From assembly GCF_001669775.1 (NCBI RefSeq), contig NZ_LXWK01000016.1, forward strand, positions 62,001 through 126,000: a DNA stretch of 64,000 nt. The letters are read 5' to 3'. This DNA is from Rheinheimera sp. SA_1. GTDB taxonomy: Bacteria; Pseudomonadota; Gammaproteobacteria; Enterobacterales; Alteromonadaceae. A program made the position numbers and the translations under genes. Numbering within the stretch: position 1 is the stretch's first letter; every line of letters begins with the position of its first letter. Shown here in pieces: positions 18,317 through 27,678 of this stretch. The notes beneath the pieces were generated by a model. The model was not told where the DNA came from, ran no database searches, and worked only from the letters and a program-made list of their open reading frames with translations.

Positions 18317-19846
18317 ATGACAGATCTAACTGTACAATGTGATATTGGTTTTGTCGGCGCAGGGGTGATGGGAAAAAATTTAATTCTCAACCTGGCCGAT
18401 CATGGTTACCGCGTAGCGGCATTTGATCTGGACCACAAAAAGCTCGAGTCGGTCATTCAACAAGATCAGGCCGAGAATGGTGGCAAAACTGGTCGTGTTA
18501 TCGCCTGTAGTTCTTACACCGAGTTATTAGCAAAATTATCCTCCCCGCATTTAATTATCCTGTCTGTTCCCGCCGGTCGCCCGGTGGACGATGTTTGTTC
18601 CAAACTGATTGATGCCGGCATCAATGCCGACGACATTATTGTCGACACCGGCAATAGCCTGTGGACCGACACGGTACGCCGTGAAAAAGTTTACGAAGGT
18701 AAGTTTATTTTCTTCAGCACTGCAGTATCTGGTGGTGAAGTTGGTGCGCGCTTCGGCCCATCGTTAATGCCAAGTGGCGATCCCTACGCCTGGACCCGTA
18801 TCGAACCGGTGTGGCGCGCTATCGCTGCAAAAGTTGATCCGGTCACGGGCCGCCCAATTGAGCGGTTTGAACCTGGTAATCCAGTGAAAGAAGGTGAACC
18901 TTGTGCCACTTACATTGGCCCGGGTGGCTCTGGTCATTATGTCAAAATGGTCCACAACGGCATTGAATACGCTGATATGCAATTGATTTGTGAAGCATAT
19001 CAGGTGATGCGTGATGCATTAGGCATGACCGCTTTGCAAGTTGCTGCAGTATTTAAAGAATGGAATCAGGGTATTTTAAACAGCTACCTGATGGAAATCA
19101 GCGCTGAAGTATTAGCGACCAAAGATTCTGAAACCGGATTACCGCTGGTTGATGTCATTCTGGATAAAGCTGGCCAAAAAGGCACTGGCTTGTGGACTGC
19201 CGTAAGTAGTCTGGAATTGGGTTGCCCGTCGCCAACGATCGCTGAAGCGGTATTTGCCCGTTCAATATCGACCTTAAAAGAGCAACGAGTGGCTGCTTCA
19301 ACCTTGCTGGCAGGGCCAGTGCAGGAAAAACCAACCGAAGCCAAACGCGAACAAGTAATTAAACAACTGCATGACGCATTGTACTGCGCCAAAATTTGCG
19401 TTTATGCGCAGGGTTTTGATCTGATGAAAACGGCTGGCGCCGAACACGGTTGGCAGCTGAACTTTGCTGAAATTGCCAAAATCTGGCGTGCCGGCTGTAT
19501 TATCCGCGCGGTATTTTTGCAATCGATCACTGATGCCTATGAGCGGAATGACGATCTTGCCAATTTGTTGGTAGACCCGTTTTTTTCGAAACAGATTTCG
19601 GTCTATCAGATGAACTGGCGTCGGTCTGTCGCTGATGCCACGCTACTCGGGGTGCCGGTAGCTGCATTAAGTTCAGCCTTGAGCTACTACGATTCTTATC
19701 GAACCGCGGTGTTACCAGCGAATTTATTGCAGGGCCAGCGTGATTATTTTGGCGCCCATACTTTTGAGCGTACTGACAAGAGCAAAGGCAAAACTTTCCA
19801 TGTTGACTGGAGCTCTGCTTCGCGCACTATGGTCAAAGTGAAATAA
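18317..19846 (+). CDS. gnd: 6-phosphogluconate dehydrogenase, decarboxylating
   Basis: This 509-residue enzyme oxidises 6-phosphogluconate to ribulose 5-phosphate with NADP in the pentose phosphate pathway. The N-terminal Rossmann motif [20 protein letters not shown] is followed by the substrate-binding signature [22 protein letters not shown] (about 197-218), containing the catalytic Lys, and by the long all-helical domain. It is longer than the usual 470 residues, like related proteins of Shewanella-type bacteria. The start follows GGAGAAAGCTTGA. It is 40 bp before msrB and may be co-transcribed with it. Confidence 0.94.
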   Translation: MTDLTVQCDIGFVGAGVMGKNLILNLADHGYRVAAFDLDHKKLESVIQQDQAENGGKTGRVIACSSYTELLAKLSSPHLIILSVPAGRPVDDVCSKLIDAGINADDIIVDTGNSLWTDTVRREKVYEGKFIFFSTAVSGGEVGARFGPSLMPSGDPYAWTRIEPVWRAIAAKVDPVTGRPIERFEPGNPVKEGEPCATYIGPGGSGHYVKMVHNGIEYADMQLICEAYQVMRDALGMTALQVAAVFKEWNQGILNSYLMEISAEVLATKDSETGLPLVDVILDKAGQKGTGLWTAVSSLELGCPSPTIAEAVFARSISTLKEQRVAASTLLAGPVQEKPTEAKREQVIKQLHDALYCAKICVYAQGFDLMKTAGAEHGWQLNFAEIAKIWRAGCIIRAVFLQSITDAYERNDDLANLLVDPFFSKQISVYQMNWRRSVADATLLGVPVAALSSALSYYDSYRTAVLPANLLQGQRDYFGAHTFERTDKSKGKTFHVDWSSASRTMVKVK

Positions 19847-19886
19847 TCGTATTTATTCAGCAATTTTACGCAATAAAAAGGATGGG

Positions 19887-20279
19887 ATGATGAAACTGAC
19901 TGAACAACAATGGCGTGAGCGTTTGACAGCAGAGCAGTTTCGGATCACCCGCGAAAAAGGCACCGAACGTCCATTTAGTGGCACCTTATTGCACAACGAA
20001 GCCACTGGGTTTTACCATTGTACTTGTTGTGCTGCGCCATTGTTTGACTCTAGTGCGAAGTTTGATTCAGGTTGTGGTTGGCCATCGTTTAGCCAATCGC
20101 TGCCGGATCAGGTGAAGTATCAGCCAGACCTGAGCCACGGTATGCGGCGCACTGAAATTTTGTGTGCGCAATGTGACGCGCATCTGGGACATGTATTTGA
20201 AGATGGTCCGTTGCCGCAAGGGCAGCGTTATTGCGTGAATTCGGTGTCATTGCAATTTACGCCAGGCGAAAGTGGTTAA
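19887..20279 (+). CDS. msrB: Peptide-methionine (R)-S-oxide reductase MsrB
   Basis: This 130-residue cytoplasmic repair enzyme reduces methionine-R-sulfoxide in proteins. It has the two zinc-binding CXXC pairs (CTCC at about 48 and CAQC at about 94), the GCGWPSFSQ substrate loop and the catalytic Cys in [10 protein letters not shown] near the C-terminus. Two adjacent ATG codons open the frame (19887 and 19890). A shared neighbourhood with gapA, yeaC and ansA recalls the E. coli order. Confidence 0.95.
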   Translation: MMKLTEQQWRERLTAEQFRITREKGTERPFSGTLLHNEATGFYHCTCCAAPLFDSSAKFDSGCGWPSFSQSLPDQVKYQPDLSHGMRRTEILCAQCDAHLGHVFEDGPLPQGQRYCVNSVSLQFTPGESG

Positions 20280-20324
20280 GATCGGCCGCTGGTCGTCTCA
20301 AAACCGTCAGCACTAAACTTCTTT

Positions 20325-20374
20325 TCTTTAAAAAAACTGCGGCAAGATTGGACACTACAGTCTAAGCTTGCCGC
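20325..20374 (-). terminator. Terminator after the DUF2989 gene
   Basis: GCGGCAAG (20339-20346) pairs with CTTGCCGC (20367-20374) and on the minus strand is followed by AGTTTTTTTAAAG, a good U-tract. It lies between the convergent msrB and DUF2989 genes. Confidence 0.7.
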
Positions 20375-20388
20375 TGCTGCATTTCGCT

Positions 20389-21183
20389 TTATAAGGCTGG
20401 GACCTGAAAACGACCTTGCTTGATACTGTCCAGTGTTGTTTCTGCGACAGGTTCAATTGCGTCGGTATCAATTTTTGATTCTGCGAGTTCGGTTTTAATC
20501 CGGGCAAATTCAATTCGCTCAATTCCGGCTTCTTCTGCAATTAACGCCCATAAATACGACAGCTGATAATTGCGTTGTTTGTAATAGATGGTGGTCAGTG
20601 CTGTGTATATCTCCGGATCAACAACTGCGTCTGCCGGATATAAACTCAACGCATGATGCAGAATATCAATGGTTTTGTTCACATCACGTTTCATGTAATA
20701 ACTGGCTAGTGCAATTTGCAGCTCTGGCGTCTCCAGCTGTTTTTCTTTTTCAGCCAGCAAAAATTTATCCAGATGCGACTGGCTCTGATGGCGTGACCAG
20801 TGGTATTGCAGTAAATTTGGATCATCAGAACTGACGGTTTCTTCGGTTAAGCGTTTAATTTCTTTCAGACTGGTTAAAAATCCATTTACGCGGGAGGTCG
20901 TTTTTTCTTTCAATTTAATGTGCTCGATGCCCGAAGCGAGCTCGATGCACTTTGAGTATTTTTCAAATGATATCAAAAGCTTGTATTTGTTTTTGTCGGA
21001 CGGCAGTTTACCTTCCGCAAACCGGTCAAAAATGACATCGGCCCGTTGAATATTACAATGTGAATCTTCGTTTAAGTCATTACAGACCGCAGGCTTGTCT
21101 TTACAAATCTGGGCGACTGTTTGCTGCTCTTCCCCACAACCCGCCAACAGCAGCAGGGCTAAACTTAACCAGACTATTTTCAT
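20389..21183 (-). CDS. DUF2989 family lipoprotein
   Basis: This 264-residue protein has a lipoprotein signal peptide ending LLLLAGCGEE (lipid-anchored Cys at about 16). The mature part starts with a Cys-containing segment (CKDKPAVCNDLNEDSHC) and continues as helical repeats with a TPR/Sel1-like feel around residues 150-225 (IALASYYMKRD...ALTTIYYKQRNYQLSYLWALIAEEAG). It matches the DUF2989 family of Shewanella-like bacteria as I remember it; its function is unknown. It is divergent from the long GAPDH gene and shares its upstream region. Confidence 0.8.
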   Translation of the reverse strand: MKIVWLSLALLLLAGCGEEQQTVAQICKDKPAVCNDLNEDSHCNIQRADVIFDRFAEGKLPSDKNKYKLLISFEKYSKCIELASGIEHIKLKEKTTSRVNGFLTSLKEIKRLTEETVSSDDPNLLQYHWSRHQSQSHLDKFLLAEKEKQLETPELQIALASYYMKRDVNKTIDILHHALSLYPADAVVDPEIYTALTTIYYKQRNYQLSYLWALIAEEAGIERIEFARIKTELAESKIDTDAIEPVAETTLDSIKQGRFQVPAL

Positions 21184-21260
21184 TAGTGCTCTCCAAATTG
21201 GCTGTATTGAGGATAAACAATTTCACGGAAAAAATCTTTTGTAATTGTTGTTGTAGTATT

Positions 21261-21275
21261 ACCAATTCAATTACA
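21261..21275. promoter_or_regulatory. Weak HexR-like site before the second GAPDH gene
   Basis: ACCAATTCAATTACA matches 11 of 15 bases of the palindrome TGTAATTAAATTACA. A further half site TGTAATT stands at 21240-21246. Related bacteria have a HexR site before the orthologous gap gene, which is why the weak match is recorded. Confidence 0.3.
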
Positions 21276-21343
21276 ATAAGCCGCCTTATCATCAGGCACC
21301 CTACAAATCACCAGATCCAACTTACGACGTAAAAGGCAAACTC

Positions 21344-22795
21344 ATGACCTTATCGCACGAAGAACAGTATCAACGCAGCTGGCAAGAACGCCAGGAAATT
21401 GCTGAAAACATGCAACCCATCATCGGCCGGTTATATCGCAATAAAGCGGTAGAGCTGGTGGTGTATGGCAAGCCGCTGGTTAACGCCACAACCATTGATA
21501 TCATCAAAGCGCACAAAACTGTGGAACGTTTTGAACAGCAAAAACTGCGGTTACGTGAAAGCTTCCCCGTGCTGGAAGTGATTAGCCAGCTGAATCTGGC
21601 TCCAGGCCGGATTGACCTGGGTAAACTGGCGTTTGCCTACACTTATAAAAATGCTGCCGGTGATTTGAGCCTGCAACAATACCTTGAGCGTGAACTGGCT
21701 GATCTGTTAGATCACGACGACAACATTGTTCCGACAGATGTCGTGTTGTACGGCTTTGGCCGGATTGGCCGGTTGTTAGCCCGCCTGATGATCGAGCGTG
21801 CCGGCCCAAGCGCCAAACTTCGCTTACGTGCTGTGGTTGTTCGTGGTGGCCGTAAAGGCGATTTGGAAAAACGCGCCAGTTTATTACGTCGCGACTCTAT
21901 CCACGGCCCATTTAACGGTAGCATTACTGTTGATCAGGAAAACGGCGGCATCAAAGCCAACGGCACCTTTATTAAAGTCATTTATGCCGATTCTCCCGAG
22001 CAGGTTGATTACACCCAATATGGCATCAATAACGCCTTAGTGGTTGATAACACAGGCATTTGGAAAGACGACCAAGAGTTGTCAATTCACTTTAAAGCCA
22101 AAGGCGCTGCGAAAGTTCTGCTAACAGCACCAGCCAAAGGCGACGTGAAAAACGTGGTTTATGGCGTCAACCATAAAATGATCAGCAAAGATGACAAGAT
22201 TGTCTCTGCTGCTAGTTGCACCACCAATGCCATCACACCGGTGTTAAAAGCGCTGAATGATGAGTACGGCATTCGCAACGGCCACGTTGAAACCGTGCAT
22301 TCTTATACCAACGATCAAAACCTGATTGATAACTACCATACCGCTGAACGTCGTGGTCGTGCTGCACCGTTAAATATGGTGATCACTTCAACGGGCGCGG
22401 CTTCGGCAGTGGCCAAAGCATTACCAGAGCTGAAAGGCAAATTAACCGGCAACGCGATTCGTGTACCAACGCCAAACGTATCAATGGCCATTCTGTCGTT
22501 GAACCTGAATAAAGAGACCAATCGCGAAGAACTGAATGCTTATTTGCAAAAAGTGTCGTTGTTCTCTGAATTACAGGATCAAATCGACTACACCAATTCA
22601 ACCGAAATCGTTTCCAGCGATTTAGTCGGCTCACGTTATGCCGGTGTGGTTGACTCACAAGCCACTATTGCTGAAGGTGATCGTTGTGTGTTGTACGTTT
22701 GGTATGATAACGAGTTTGGTTACAGCACTCAGGTTATTCGGGTGATGAACGAAATGGCCGGTATCGCTTATCCGACTCTGCCATTGGCGCGTTAA
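21344..22795 (+). CDS. Long-form glyceraldehyde-3-phosphate dehydrogenase
   Basis: This 483-residue GAPDH homologue has an N-terminal extension of about 125 residues, helical and unlike the standard enzyme, before the Rossmann motif VLYGFGRIGRLLARLM. The catalytic Cys is in SAASCTTNAITPVLKAL and the His in VHSYTNDQN; the C-terminal WYDNEFGYSTQV is intact. The type is common in Shewanella and Vibrio, where a second gap gene (sometimes called gapB) accompanies gapA; a gluconeogenic role has been proposed. The start follows a weak AAAGGC. It stands alone between a divergent lipoprotein gene and a strong terminator. Confidence 0.9.
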   Translation: MTLSHEEQYQRSWQERQEIAENMQPIIGRLYRNKAVELVVYGKPLVNATTIDIIKAHKTVERFEQQKLRLRESFPVLEVISQLNLAPGRIDLGKLAFAYTYKNAAGDLSLQQYLERELADLLDHDDNIVPTDVVLYGFGRIGRLLARLMIERAGPSAKLRLRAVVVRGGRKGDLEKRASLLRRDSIHGPFNGSITVDQENGGIKANGTFIKVIYADSPEQVDYTQYGINNALVVDNTGIWKDDQELSIHFKAKGAAKVLLTAPAKGDVKNVVYGVNHKMISKDDKIVSAASCTTNAITPVLKALNDEYGIRNGHVETVHSYTNDQNLIDNYHTAERRGRAAPLNMVITSTGAASAVAKALPELKGKLTGNAIRVPTPNVSMAILSLNLNKETNREELNAYLQKVSLFSELQDQIDYTNSTEIVSSDLVGSRYAGVVDSQATIAEGDRCVLYVWYDNEFGYSTQVIRVMNEMAGIAYPTLPLAR

Positions 22796-22806
22796 TACCA
22801 TTTGGT

Positions 22807-22841
22807 AATGATAAAGCCGCATCATGCGGCTTTATCATTTT
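22807..22841. terminator. Strong terminator after the long GAPDH gene
   Basis: A perfect 15-bp stem, AATGATAAAGCCGCA, has a 3-nt loop and is followed by TT. It starts 12 bp after the stop codon. Confidence 0.85.
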
Positions 22842-22953
22842 AAGGGCAGATGGATCTGTCCCGTTTAACCCGCTGTTGAACCAGTGTTCACGTTTTCAGC
22901 GTACAAGGATTGTGTTAACCTCGGCTTTTTTTACTAGTTTGGAATTCTTGCTC

Positions 22954-24078
22954 ATGAAAATTACCTGTAATTTTGACAGCGGTAATATCGACGTTATTCA
23001 GGCTGACAGCATCGACAATATTCAGCTGGCGATCCGTAAAGACCACAATTCCGATTTTTATCAGTGGTTCCATTTCCGTTTGCATAGCAATAGTTTCGAA
23101 CCCCATACCATTAAAATTACCAACGTTGCGACTTCCGCCTATCCAAAAGGCTGGGCTGATTATCAGGCAGTGGCTTCTTACGATCGTGAAATCTGGTTTC
23201 GGGTACCTACTGAATATGATGGCAAAGAACTGACTATTCATCATTATCCGGAAGCGCAGTCCTGTTATTTTGCTTATTTTGCGCCTTACAGTTACGAGCG
23301 CCATCAGGATTTGCTGGGACAATCACAAAATAGTGATTGGGTGCAGCTGGTCGACCTTGGTGAAACCATTGACGGTCGCGATATGAGTTTATTAGTTGTT
23401 GGCGAGTATGAAGCCGGCAAAAAGAAAATCTGGATCACGGCCCGTCAACACCCGGGCGAAACCATGGCCGAATGGTTTGTTGAAGGCTTGCTGGACCGGT
23501 TATTAGACGAAGACGACGGCGTTGCCCGCGAGTTACTCGATAAAGCGGTGTTCTACATAGTGCCGAACATGAACCCGGATGGCAGTGTGCGTGGCCATTT
23601 AAGAACCAACGCTGCTGGGGTGAATTTAAACCGCGAGTGGCAGACGCCATCGCTGGAAAAAAGCCCTGAAGTGTTTTTAGTTCGGCAAAAAATGCTGGAA
23701 GTGGGTGTCGACATGTTCCTCGATATCCACGGTGATGAAAATCTGCCTTACAACTTTGTCGCAGGCGCTGAAGGTGTTCCTTCTTACAATGCCAAAATGG
23801 CTGCGCTGGAAACCAACTTTAAACAGGCATTATTGCTGGTGACGCCAGAGTTCCAAACCAAATTTGGTTATGAGCTGGATGCTCCGGGCCAGGCCAATCT
23901 GACGATTGCGTCGACCTGGGTCGCCGAGCAATTTAAATGCCTTGCTTACACTTTTGAAATGCCGTTTAAAGACAATGCGAATTTGCCGGACGAACAATTT
24001 GGCTGGTCAGATGTCCGGTCAATGAAATTAGGGCAAGACACACTGATTGCAGTACGAGCGGTGGTTGATCAACTCTGA
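22954..24078 (+). CDS. M14-type cytosolic zinc carboxypeptidase
   Basis: This 374-residue protein has an N-terminal beta-sandwich domain (about 1-120, starting MKITCNFDSGNIDV) and an M14 peptidase domain. Zinc ligands are visible as HPGE (His and Glu in ARQHPGETMAEW, about 165) and the downstream His in FLDIHGDENLPYNF (about 255); substrate-binding Asn-Arg is in GVNLNREWQ, and the catalytic Glu is expected in TFEMPF. This arrangement is that of the bacterial relatives of cytosolic carboxypeptidases. The start at 22954 matches the family; the frame is open from 22876 but the extra residues are not family-like. The native substrate is unknown. Confidence 0.9.
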   Translation: MKITCNFDSGNIDVIQADSIDNIQLAIRKDHNSDFYQWFHFRLHSNSFEPHTIKITNVATSAYPKGWADYQAVASYDREIWFRVPTEYDGKELTIHHYPEAQSCYFAYFAPYSYERHQDLLGQSQNSDWVQLVDLGETIDGRDMSLLVVGEYEAGKKKIWITARQHPGETMAEWFVEGLLDRLLDEDDGVARELLDKAVFYIVPNMNPDGSVRGHLRTNAAGVNLNREWQTPSLEKSPEVFLVRQKMLEVGVDMFLDIHGDENLPYNFVAGAEGVPSYNAKMAALETNFKQALLLVTPEFQTKFGYELDAPGQANLTIASTWVAEQFKCLAYTFEMPFKDNANLPDEQFGWSDVRSMKLGQDTLIAVRAVVDQL

Positions 24079-24094
24079 TTAGTACAGCCCGATC

Positions 24095-24119
24095 TGGCAC
24101 CTGCGGGTGCCATTTTTTT
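24095..24119 (+). terminator. Terminator after the M14 carboxypeptidase gene
   Basis: TGGCACC pairs with GGTGCCA over a TGCG loop and is followed by seven T residues: a textbook intrinsic terminator. Confidence 0.9.
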
Positions 24120-24229
24120 GGTAAAACTTTTTGGTAATATTTGGGGTAACGTAAGGCGGTGTTCCTGCCGGCAGGTTTGCAAGCCGTTGCTTTTCCTTTA
24201 TAGTGCGCAGGTTAAAAGAGGTGCTGTTG

Positions 24230-24553
24230 ATGGCGATAATAAATTGTCCGTTTTGCGGAAAAAAAGCTTCTGATAAATCAGCGGCTTGTGGAAGTTGTGG
24301 TGGCAAGTTAGGCGAAATGACTGCCGAAGAGTTAAGCCGCTTGCAACGTGATAAAAAAATGGCGGAAGGCCGCAATCTGAACAATCAAGCCATGATGTCG
24401 TTAGTGCTTTTCCTGGGCAGTTTTGCCTGGTATTACCAACGGCAGCCAGAGACAGCGTCGTTAGAACTGTATGGCGTGCAGAGTGCAATGTTTATCGGGT
24501 GCGCCTGGTATTTGGTCACTAAAGTGCGGATCGTTCTTTACAAGAGAAAGTAA
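24230..24553 (+). CDS. Small zinc-ribbon membrane protein
   Basis: This 107-residue protein starts MAIINCPFCGKK. Two CXXC pairs (CPFC at 6-9, CGSC at about 22-25) form a zinc ribbon, followed by a short helical linker and two hydrophobic segments (about 58-72 and 80-98). I do not recognise a named family. It ends 1 bp before yeaC and is probably co-transcribed with yeaC and the DUF349 gene. Confidence 0.75.
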   Translation: MAIINCPFCGKKASDKSAACGSCGGKLGEMTAEELSRLQRDKKMAEGRNLNNQAMMSLVLFLGSFAWYYQRQPETASLELYGVQSAMFIGCAWYLVTKVRIVLYKRK

Positions 24554-24554
24554 T

Positions 24555-24893
24555 ATGGATTTTTTCTCGTTGGTCAGCGCGATGTCTGCTGACACCTATC
24601 AAAACCTGGTTGAAGCGGTTGCGACCAAACGCTGGGCCGACGGTACCTTACTTTCTGATCAACAACATGCCCATAGCATGCAATTGGTGATGGCCTATCA
24701 GGCTAAAATTTTGCGCTCGGACGAGCCTTTTACCATCGGCACTGACGGTCAGATGGTGGTGAAATCCAAAGCAGAAATGAAACTACAACTCGACGCGGCA
24801 CCTGTTCTTCCAAAGGCCGTTCCCCAGACAGCATCCGTGTCCGATGACCAGGCTGCAGTGACTATCGCAAGGTTCGCACACGATGATCTTTAA
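24555..24893 (+). CDS. yeaC: DUF1315 family protein YeaC
   Basis: This 112-residue protein of unknown function has the conserved core of the YeaC/DUF1315 family: MSADTYQNLVEAVATKRWADG, LVMAYQAKIL and the GTDGQMVVKSKAE motif. The C-terminal 40 residues are Ala/Pro-rich and extend beyond the E. coli protein. The start at 24555 begins with MDFFSLV, 1 bp after the preceding stop. It overlaps the DUF349 gene by 11 bp, so the pair is coupled. Confidence 0.85.
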   Translation: MDFFSLVSAMSADTYQNLVEAVATKRWADGTLLSDQQHAHSMQLVMAYQAKILRSDEPFTIGTDGQMVVKSKAEMKLQLDAAPVLPKAVPQTASVSDDQAAVTIARFAHDDL

Positions 24894-27603
24894 ACGTTGG
24901 TTTAAGCCAAAATGGCAACATGAAAATGCCGCTATCCGCCAGTTGGCGATTGCTGAACTGGACCAAAGCAGTAACGAACACAAAGAAATTCTGCATGAGT
25001 TGGCATTTAACGACGGTGCTGAAGCGGTTCGGAAAACGGCTTTAGAACGGCTGAATGAATTTTCACTGTGGTGGCAGGCCAGCAAGCATGAATCTGCTGA
25101 TCGGTTAAAACAGTTCGCGGAGCAGCAATTAGTAGCGATGTTGCTGAATAATCAGGTGTCAGCGCAGCTGAAACAGCAATTTATTGCCGAGTGCCATCGC
25201 AGTAGTATTCTGGAAAAACTGGCGCATACCGAAGCGGACGCCAATATCAAATTTGCGTTAATCCAGCGCTTAGCGCGGGTTGATTTATACCTGAGTGGCG
25301 TGTTGGATGAAGGCTTAACGCTGAGTCAACGGCTGGAGTTATTGCAGCTGATCAATGACGATAAACTGCTGGAAAAACTAAGTCGGCAGGTCAGCGGTGA
25401 ATTACTGACTGCAGTGCAGCAGAAAATCGCCATGCGCCTGGAGCAAAAACAAAAACCAGAGCGGGTTCGCAAGCAAGTGGTGTTGTTACTGGCGAAACTG
25501 AATTCAGTGCGCGAGAGCAGCGATATTGCACAAGCACAACAAAAACTGGCGTTGTATCAACAACAATGGGCTGACCTAGCCGATGATTTGTTGTGTTTAA
25601 CTGACGTTGCTGAATTTTCTGCCAAATATCAAAAAGTTTGTTTGTTGACCGAAAATGCTTTTGCACCAAGACTGGCTGAGCTTGCTCTGATCCAGCAGCA
25701 ACAAGCCGCTGCAGCCGCGTCACAACAACGTTATCAGGAACTTGCCGCGCAATTGACACAAGTTGCAACCCAAATTGCCACCGATTTAGCCAGCGGTGAT
25801 CTGGATGCAGTTTCTGCACAGTCGCAGCAGGTAGCTTCGTTAGCCACGGCCATTGAAACTGCAGACTTAACCCAATCACAGCGTCAGCCACTAGTGCTTT
25901 CGCACAAAGCGTTGCAACACCAACTTGATCAATTGCCGCAATTAGCTGAAGCCTTAGCCCTGACCGCCCGGTTATTGGCGGAGCAGGCGGCCATCGGGTT
26001 ACCGGCTACCGATCAAGATATCAATGCCGCCTATCAGCAGTTTAAACAATGGCAACAGCAATGGCAGCGTCAGGTTAAGGTGCTGAAACAGCTGATGCCA
26101 CAAAGCTTCAGTGACAGCTATCAGCAGTTGTCGAAACAATGGCAGCAGCACTGTGAACCTTTGTTGGGACAGCAGGAAAAAATGCAGCGGCAGTTTAAAA
26201 GTAAACTGGCCGAATTTAAGCGGTTACATCAGGCAGGCAAATACAATGTGTTGTTTGGTCTGTTTAAAGGTATTGCCCGCGATTATCAAACTTTAACTGC
26301 TCAGAGCCAGCAACAGCTTGCCACTGAGTTTGAGCAAATCAGCAAGCAAGTTAACGATCTGGCTGACTTGCAGGCTTATATCGCTACACCACGCAAGCAG
26401 GAGTTGGTTGCTCTGATGCAACAATTGGCCGAAGCGACAGACGTCACGCCAGCAGACCGGGCGGCACAAGTGAAGCAAAGCCGGGCGCTATGGAATACCT
26501 TAGGTCGGGCGGAAGCTGCACTGGACGAGCCATTAAACGAGGCGTTTAATCTGGCTTGTGAACAGGCTTTTGCACCGTGCCGCGAATATTTCGCTGAACA
26601 GGATGCACTGCGACTGCAAAATGCTGCAGTAAAACTGGCAGTGATTGAACAACTTGAACAGCAAATTGCCACCGGTGTAACCGGCAAAGCACTGGATAGT
26701 TTGTTACAGCAAAGTCTGAAAGACTGGCAACAGACCGGTTCGGTTGAAAAAGCGCAGTTCGAGCAGTTACAACCAAGGTTTTCGCAACTGGTGAATCAGC
26801 TCAAGCAGCAACAAAAAACTGAGCAACAACAAAATGCCGAAGCCAAGCAACAACTGGTGACTATGGCAACGCAGTTATGCAGCGGTGAAAATAGCGAGCA
26901 GGTTGGTGCACAGCTAAAAGTATTACAGCAACAATGGAAAAACATTGGTTTTGCCGGACGTATTCAGGATCAGCAGTTATGGCAGCAATTCAGAGCAGTG
27001 TGTGATCAATGGTTTGCCAATCGCGAAGCGGCGAAGCAACAACAACAATCGGCTCAGGCGCTGCTTAAAGTACAGCAACAAGAACAGCTGACCTCAATAA
27101 GCACCTTGCTTGTTGATGCCAGTAGTCAAGGCGCTTTACAACAAGTACTGACTGAACTGAATCAGCTGTATGTCAGCGAAGATAAAGAGTTACTGGCGAA
27201 AAAACGGCAGCTGCAGCAACAAACCGAACAGAAAATTGCTGATGTGCAGGCTGCATCGGTGCACTTGGTTTATCGTCAGTTGTTCGATGCCCTCGCAGCG
27301 AACGAGCCACAGCCTGCTGAATTACCACCCATTTATCGGTTGGTGTTTAATCAGCAACAAGAAAAAACACTCAGCCGTGCCGATTTAACTCTGGCATTGG
27401 AATGGTCTGCAGGCCAGGCGTCACCGGCCGCAGAATCAAGCCGGCGCCAGCAGGTACAAATGTTGTTATTAACGGATAAGCACAATAGTGGCGAGTCGAT
27501 TAATCAGGAACAACTGCTGGCCCGCTGGTTACAATTTGGACCGGTTACGGCAGACGAAACTGCGTTATTACAGCGCGTTCGGGCCTTGTATCTCCCAGAC
27601 TAA
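24883..27603 (+). CDS. DUF349 repeat protein, glutamine-rich
   Basis: This 906-residue, mostly helical and very Gln-rich protein carries several DUF349 repeats, recognisable around 545-590 (SRALWNTLGRAEAALDEPLN...FAPCREYF) and 680-725 (LQQQWKNIGFAGRIQDQQLW...CDQWFANRE). Long stretches are predicted coiled coil. Proteins of this type are common in gammaproteobacteria beside yeaC-like genes, but the function is not established. The start overlaps the end of yeaC. It ends 18 bp before a perfect hairpin repeat that separates it from convergent ansA. Confidence 0.85.
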   Translation: MIFKRWFKPKWQHENAAIRQLAIAELDQSSNEHKEILHELAFNDGAEAVRKTALERLNEFSLWWQASKHESADRLKQFAEQQLVAMLLNNQVSAQLKQQFIAECHRSSILEKLAHTEADANIKFALIQRLARVDLYLSGVLDEGLTLSQRLELLQLINDDKLLEKLSRQVSGELLTAVQQKIAMRLEQKQKPERVRKQVVLLLAKLNSVRESSDIAQAQQKLALYQQQWADLADDLLCLTDVAEFSAKYQKVCLLTENAFAPRLAELALIQQQQAAAAASQQRYQELAAQLTQVATQIATDLASGDLDAVSAQSQQVASLATAIETADLTQSQRQPLVLSHKALQHQLDQLPQLAEALALTARLLAEQAAIGLPATDQDINAAYQQFKQWQQQWQRQVKVLKQLMPQSFSDSYQQLSKQWQQHCEPLLGQQEKMQRQFKSKLAEFKRLHQAGKYNVLFGLFKGIARDYQTLTAQSQQQLATEFEQISKQVNDLADLQAYIATPRKQELVALMQQLAEATDVTPADRAAQVKQSRALWNTLGRAEAALDEPLNEAFNLACEQAFAPCREYFAEQDALRLQNAAVKLAVIEQLEQQIATGVTGKALDSLLQQSLKDWQQTGSVEKAQFEQLQPRFSQLVNQLKQQQKTEQQQNAEAKQQLVTMATQLCSGENSEQVGAQLKVLQQQWKNIGFAGRIQDQQLWQQFRAVCDQWFANREAAKQQQQSAQALLKVQQQEQLTSISTLLVDASSQGALQQVLTELNQLYVSEDKELLAKKRQLQQQTEQKIADVQAASVHLVYRQLFDALAANEPQPAELPPIYRLVFNQQQEKTLSRADLTLALEWSAGQASPAAESSRRQQVQMLLLTDKHNSGESINQEQLLARWLQFGPVTADETALLQRVRALYLPD

Positions 27604-27620
27604 GAGTGAATTGTTAACTC

Positions 27621-27674
27621 CGGGGTCAGAGTCAATTGTTAACAGATTTCTGTTAACAATTGACTCTGACCCCG
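27621..27674. repeat. Perfect hairpin repeat, copy 1 (GGGGTCAGAGTC family)
   Basis: Arms at 27622-27645 and 27650-27673 are 24 bp and exactly complementary (25 bp counting the outer C/G pair), with a 4-nt loop. The arm begins GGGGTCAGAGTCAATTGTTA. The same element recurs at 50414-50466. The sequence resembles the ends of REP elements linked to REP-associated tyrosine transposases. It lies between convergent genes and probably serves as a bidirectional terminator. Confidence 0.9.
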
Positions 27675-27678
27675 AATG

